In this document: piece by piece, positions 62,881 through 64,000 of the stretch | How positions within the stretch are numbered: position 1 is the first letter of the stretch | How the letters are laid out: every line of letters starts with the position of its first letter | Assembly: GCA_017399915.1 (NCBI GenBank) | Contig: JAFQAS010000002.1 | Span: 1 to 64,000, forward strand | Origin: Muribaculaceae bacterium | GTDB taxonomy: Bacteria; Bacteroidota; Bacteroidia; Bacteroidales; Muribaculaceae | Reading direction: 5' to 3' | Length of the DNA: 64,000 nucleotides | Made by a program: the position numbers and the translations under genes | The notes under the pieces: model-generated | Database searches by the model: none | Told to the model about the DNA's origin: nothing | Seen by the model: the letters and a program-made list of their open reading frames with translations, nothing else

Positions 62881-63924
62881 TTATTTCACAGGTTTCACAA
62901 GAAATACTTGTGTGGGATAGTGGTCGGAATAACCATTGAGATACACTCCCGATGCAAAGGTGCGCAATGGATAACCTTGACGATTTCCTTCGTTTCCGGT
63001 CAAGAAATCGAGGTTATGCACCAAGCAATTCCAATACATCAATCCGTTGCCCTCTTTCACAAGGTCACCCGATAGAATGATTTGGTCAAAGAGGTTCCAA
63101 CTACCTTTATAACCTAACGAACCGATACCCTTATCGCTAACGGCCCAGAATGGGTTATAAAATCCATGGTAATCGACATCTTTCTTATCCTTTTTTGCGC
63201 CAAGCACTTCGGCACACGACTTATCAAATGGGTCATCATTTAAGTCGCCCATCACAATCACACTTTGATGAGGGTTCACCGCCCACACCGAATCGGCTAT
63301 TTGCTTGCTCAATGCAGCGGCAGCCTCACGAAGATATGATGATTGCGCCTGTCCGCCCATGCGTGATGGCCAGTGATTGACAATAACACTCACTGTGTCG
63401 CCCATCAATATGCCGGTAACACACATCTGATCGCGAGTGCGGAATGTGTCATATCCTTCTATTTTGAGCCGATGATTATTCACGTTTAGCATACGGAAGT
63501 AGCGAGGATTATAAAGCAATGCCACATCTACCCCACGACGGTCGGGCGAATCATGATGCACCACTTGAAGCATCCATTTTTTGATAGGATCGGCTTTTAC
63601 CAAATCTTTCAACACCGATTCGTTTTCAATTTCCGACACTCCTATAATTGCAGGACCTCCCGGTGTGCGTTCGGTAGCAAGTTGAGATATTGCATACGAC
63701 ATATTCGCAATTTTTGACCAATATTTGCGACCGTCCCACTTTTTGGCTCCGGCAGGAGAATATTCAAGGTCATACGACCCATTGGTATTGATAGTATCAA
63801 AGAGGTTTTCGAGGTTATAAAAAGCAACCCCTACAACTTGATATTGTTTTTTTGACTGTTGTGGTTCTGCAAAAAGCACACAACTAATTAGTGATATAAT
63901 CGATATTAGAAATAGTTTTTTCAT
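62881..63924 (-). CDS. Secreted endonuclease/exonuclease/phosphatase family protein
   Basis: 347 residues. A signal peptide (MKKLFLISIISLISCVLFAE) precedes the EEP fold: GVAFYNLENLFDT, IIGVSEIENESVLKDLV (metal-binding Glu), VIVNHWPSRMGG, VIVMGDLNDDPFD (Asp-x-Asn active site) and YSDHYPTQVFL (catalytic His). It cleaves phosphodiesters or phosphomonoesters outside the cytoplasm; nucleic acid is a likely substrate. It lies 39 nt upstream of the 637-residue gene. A near-match -7 box (TAACTTTA) is at 63968-63975. Confidence 0.9.
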   Translation of the reverse strand: MKKLFLISIISLISCVLFAEPQQSKKQYQVVGVAFYNLENLFDTINTNGSYDLEYSPAGAKKWDGRKYWSKIANMSYAISQLATERTPGGPAIIGVSEIENESVLKDLVKADPIKKWMLQVVHHDSPDRRGVDVALLYNPRYFRMLNVNNHRLKIEGYDTFRTRDQMCVTGILMGDTVSVIVNHWPSRMGGQAQSSYLREAAAALSKQIADSVWAVNPHQSVIVMGDLNDDPFDKSCAEVLGAKKDKKDVDYHGFYNPFWAVSDKGIGSLGYKGSWNLFDQIILSGDLVKEGNGLMYWNCLVHNLDFLTGNEGNRQGYPLRTFASGVYLNGYSDHYPTQVFLVKPVK

Positions 63925-64000
63925 CTACTTTTTACTTATTCTAAATTTAAAAACTTTTTGGCATCGTAAAGTTATGCCATTTTTTTTATTATAAAAAGCA

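Noticed and set aside
1-64000. CRISPR arrays, insertion sequences, integrases, prophage genes, rRNA
   Set aside because: No regularly spaced repeats, transposase or integrase signatures, phage structural genes or rRNA sequence were recognised.

Overview
The window is chromosomal DNA from a member of the Bacteroidetes, almost certainly order Bacteroidales. The evidence is AT-rich sequence, promoters built as TTTG/TTG, 19-21 nt, TAnnTTTG, almost no Shine-Dalgarno signals, surface-lipoprotein signals of the Cys-plus-acidic type, a gldE-gldD-phosphopantetheinyl transferase trio, and secreted proteins ending in a conserved YNLQGVKV...GIYI C-terminal module. That module recalls gut Muribaculaceae or relatives, but the family is inferred, not shown. 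No rRNA, CRISPR array, insertion sequence or prophage is visible.

Layout. 1-738: a leftward promoter at the edge and a frameshifted DUF805 membrane gene. 806-4967 (minus): a compact six-gene run (SanA-like, DUF1810, two paralogous secreted proteins, RhuM-Fic, AlaX-like tRNA editing protein) with a 66-bp direct repeat flanking the RhuM-Fic gene. 5070-7294 (minus): alkaline phosphatase and a DUF4919-like protein, followed by the C-terminal ghost of a second alkaline phosphatase. 7331-10901 (minus): two GT2 glycosyltransferases and a GH3-family adenylating enzyme. 11222-14849 (plus): lipoprotein, membrane-anchored pseudokinase, GNAT protein and CNNM/CorC-type transporter. 14989-30178 (minus): a 12-gene division and cell-wall (dcw) cluster, rsmH-ftsL-ftsI-murE-mraY-murD-ftsW-murG-murC-ftsQ-ftsA-ftsZ, lacking mraZ.

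30418-43000: sirtuin; gldE-gldD-PPTase; upp; panB; an outer-membrane/secretion operon (PlsC-like acyltransferase, sigma-54 activator, LptE, helical protein, SecG); LOG and PduO-type enzymes; DUF2795; a lipoprotein; periplasmic thioredoxin; two tandem tRNA-Asn genes. 42956-49842: S41 protease-mfd and yqeY-serS. 50105-53287: a four-gene SPFH/GYF_2/TerB-like membrane module, the best candidate for a poorly described system. 53559-57833 (minus): AAA ATPase, radical SAM protein, LD-carboxypeptidase, and a separate acetyl-xylan-esterase-like enzyme. 58011-63924 (minus): two related large secreted proteins and a secreted nuclease/phosphatase.

Most of the window is envelope biology: peptidoglycan precursor synthesis and division (dcw, LD-carboxypeptidase), outer-membrane assembly (LptE, SecG, acyltransferase) and secreted hydrolases. 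The most unusual points are the RhuM-Fic gene that has taken over the 5' end of the neighbouring editing gene, the alkaline-phosphatase ghost, the pseudokinase operon and the SPFH-GYF_2 module. All family names are from reading motifs by eye; no search was run.
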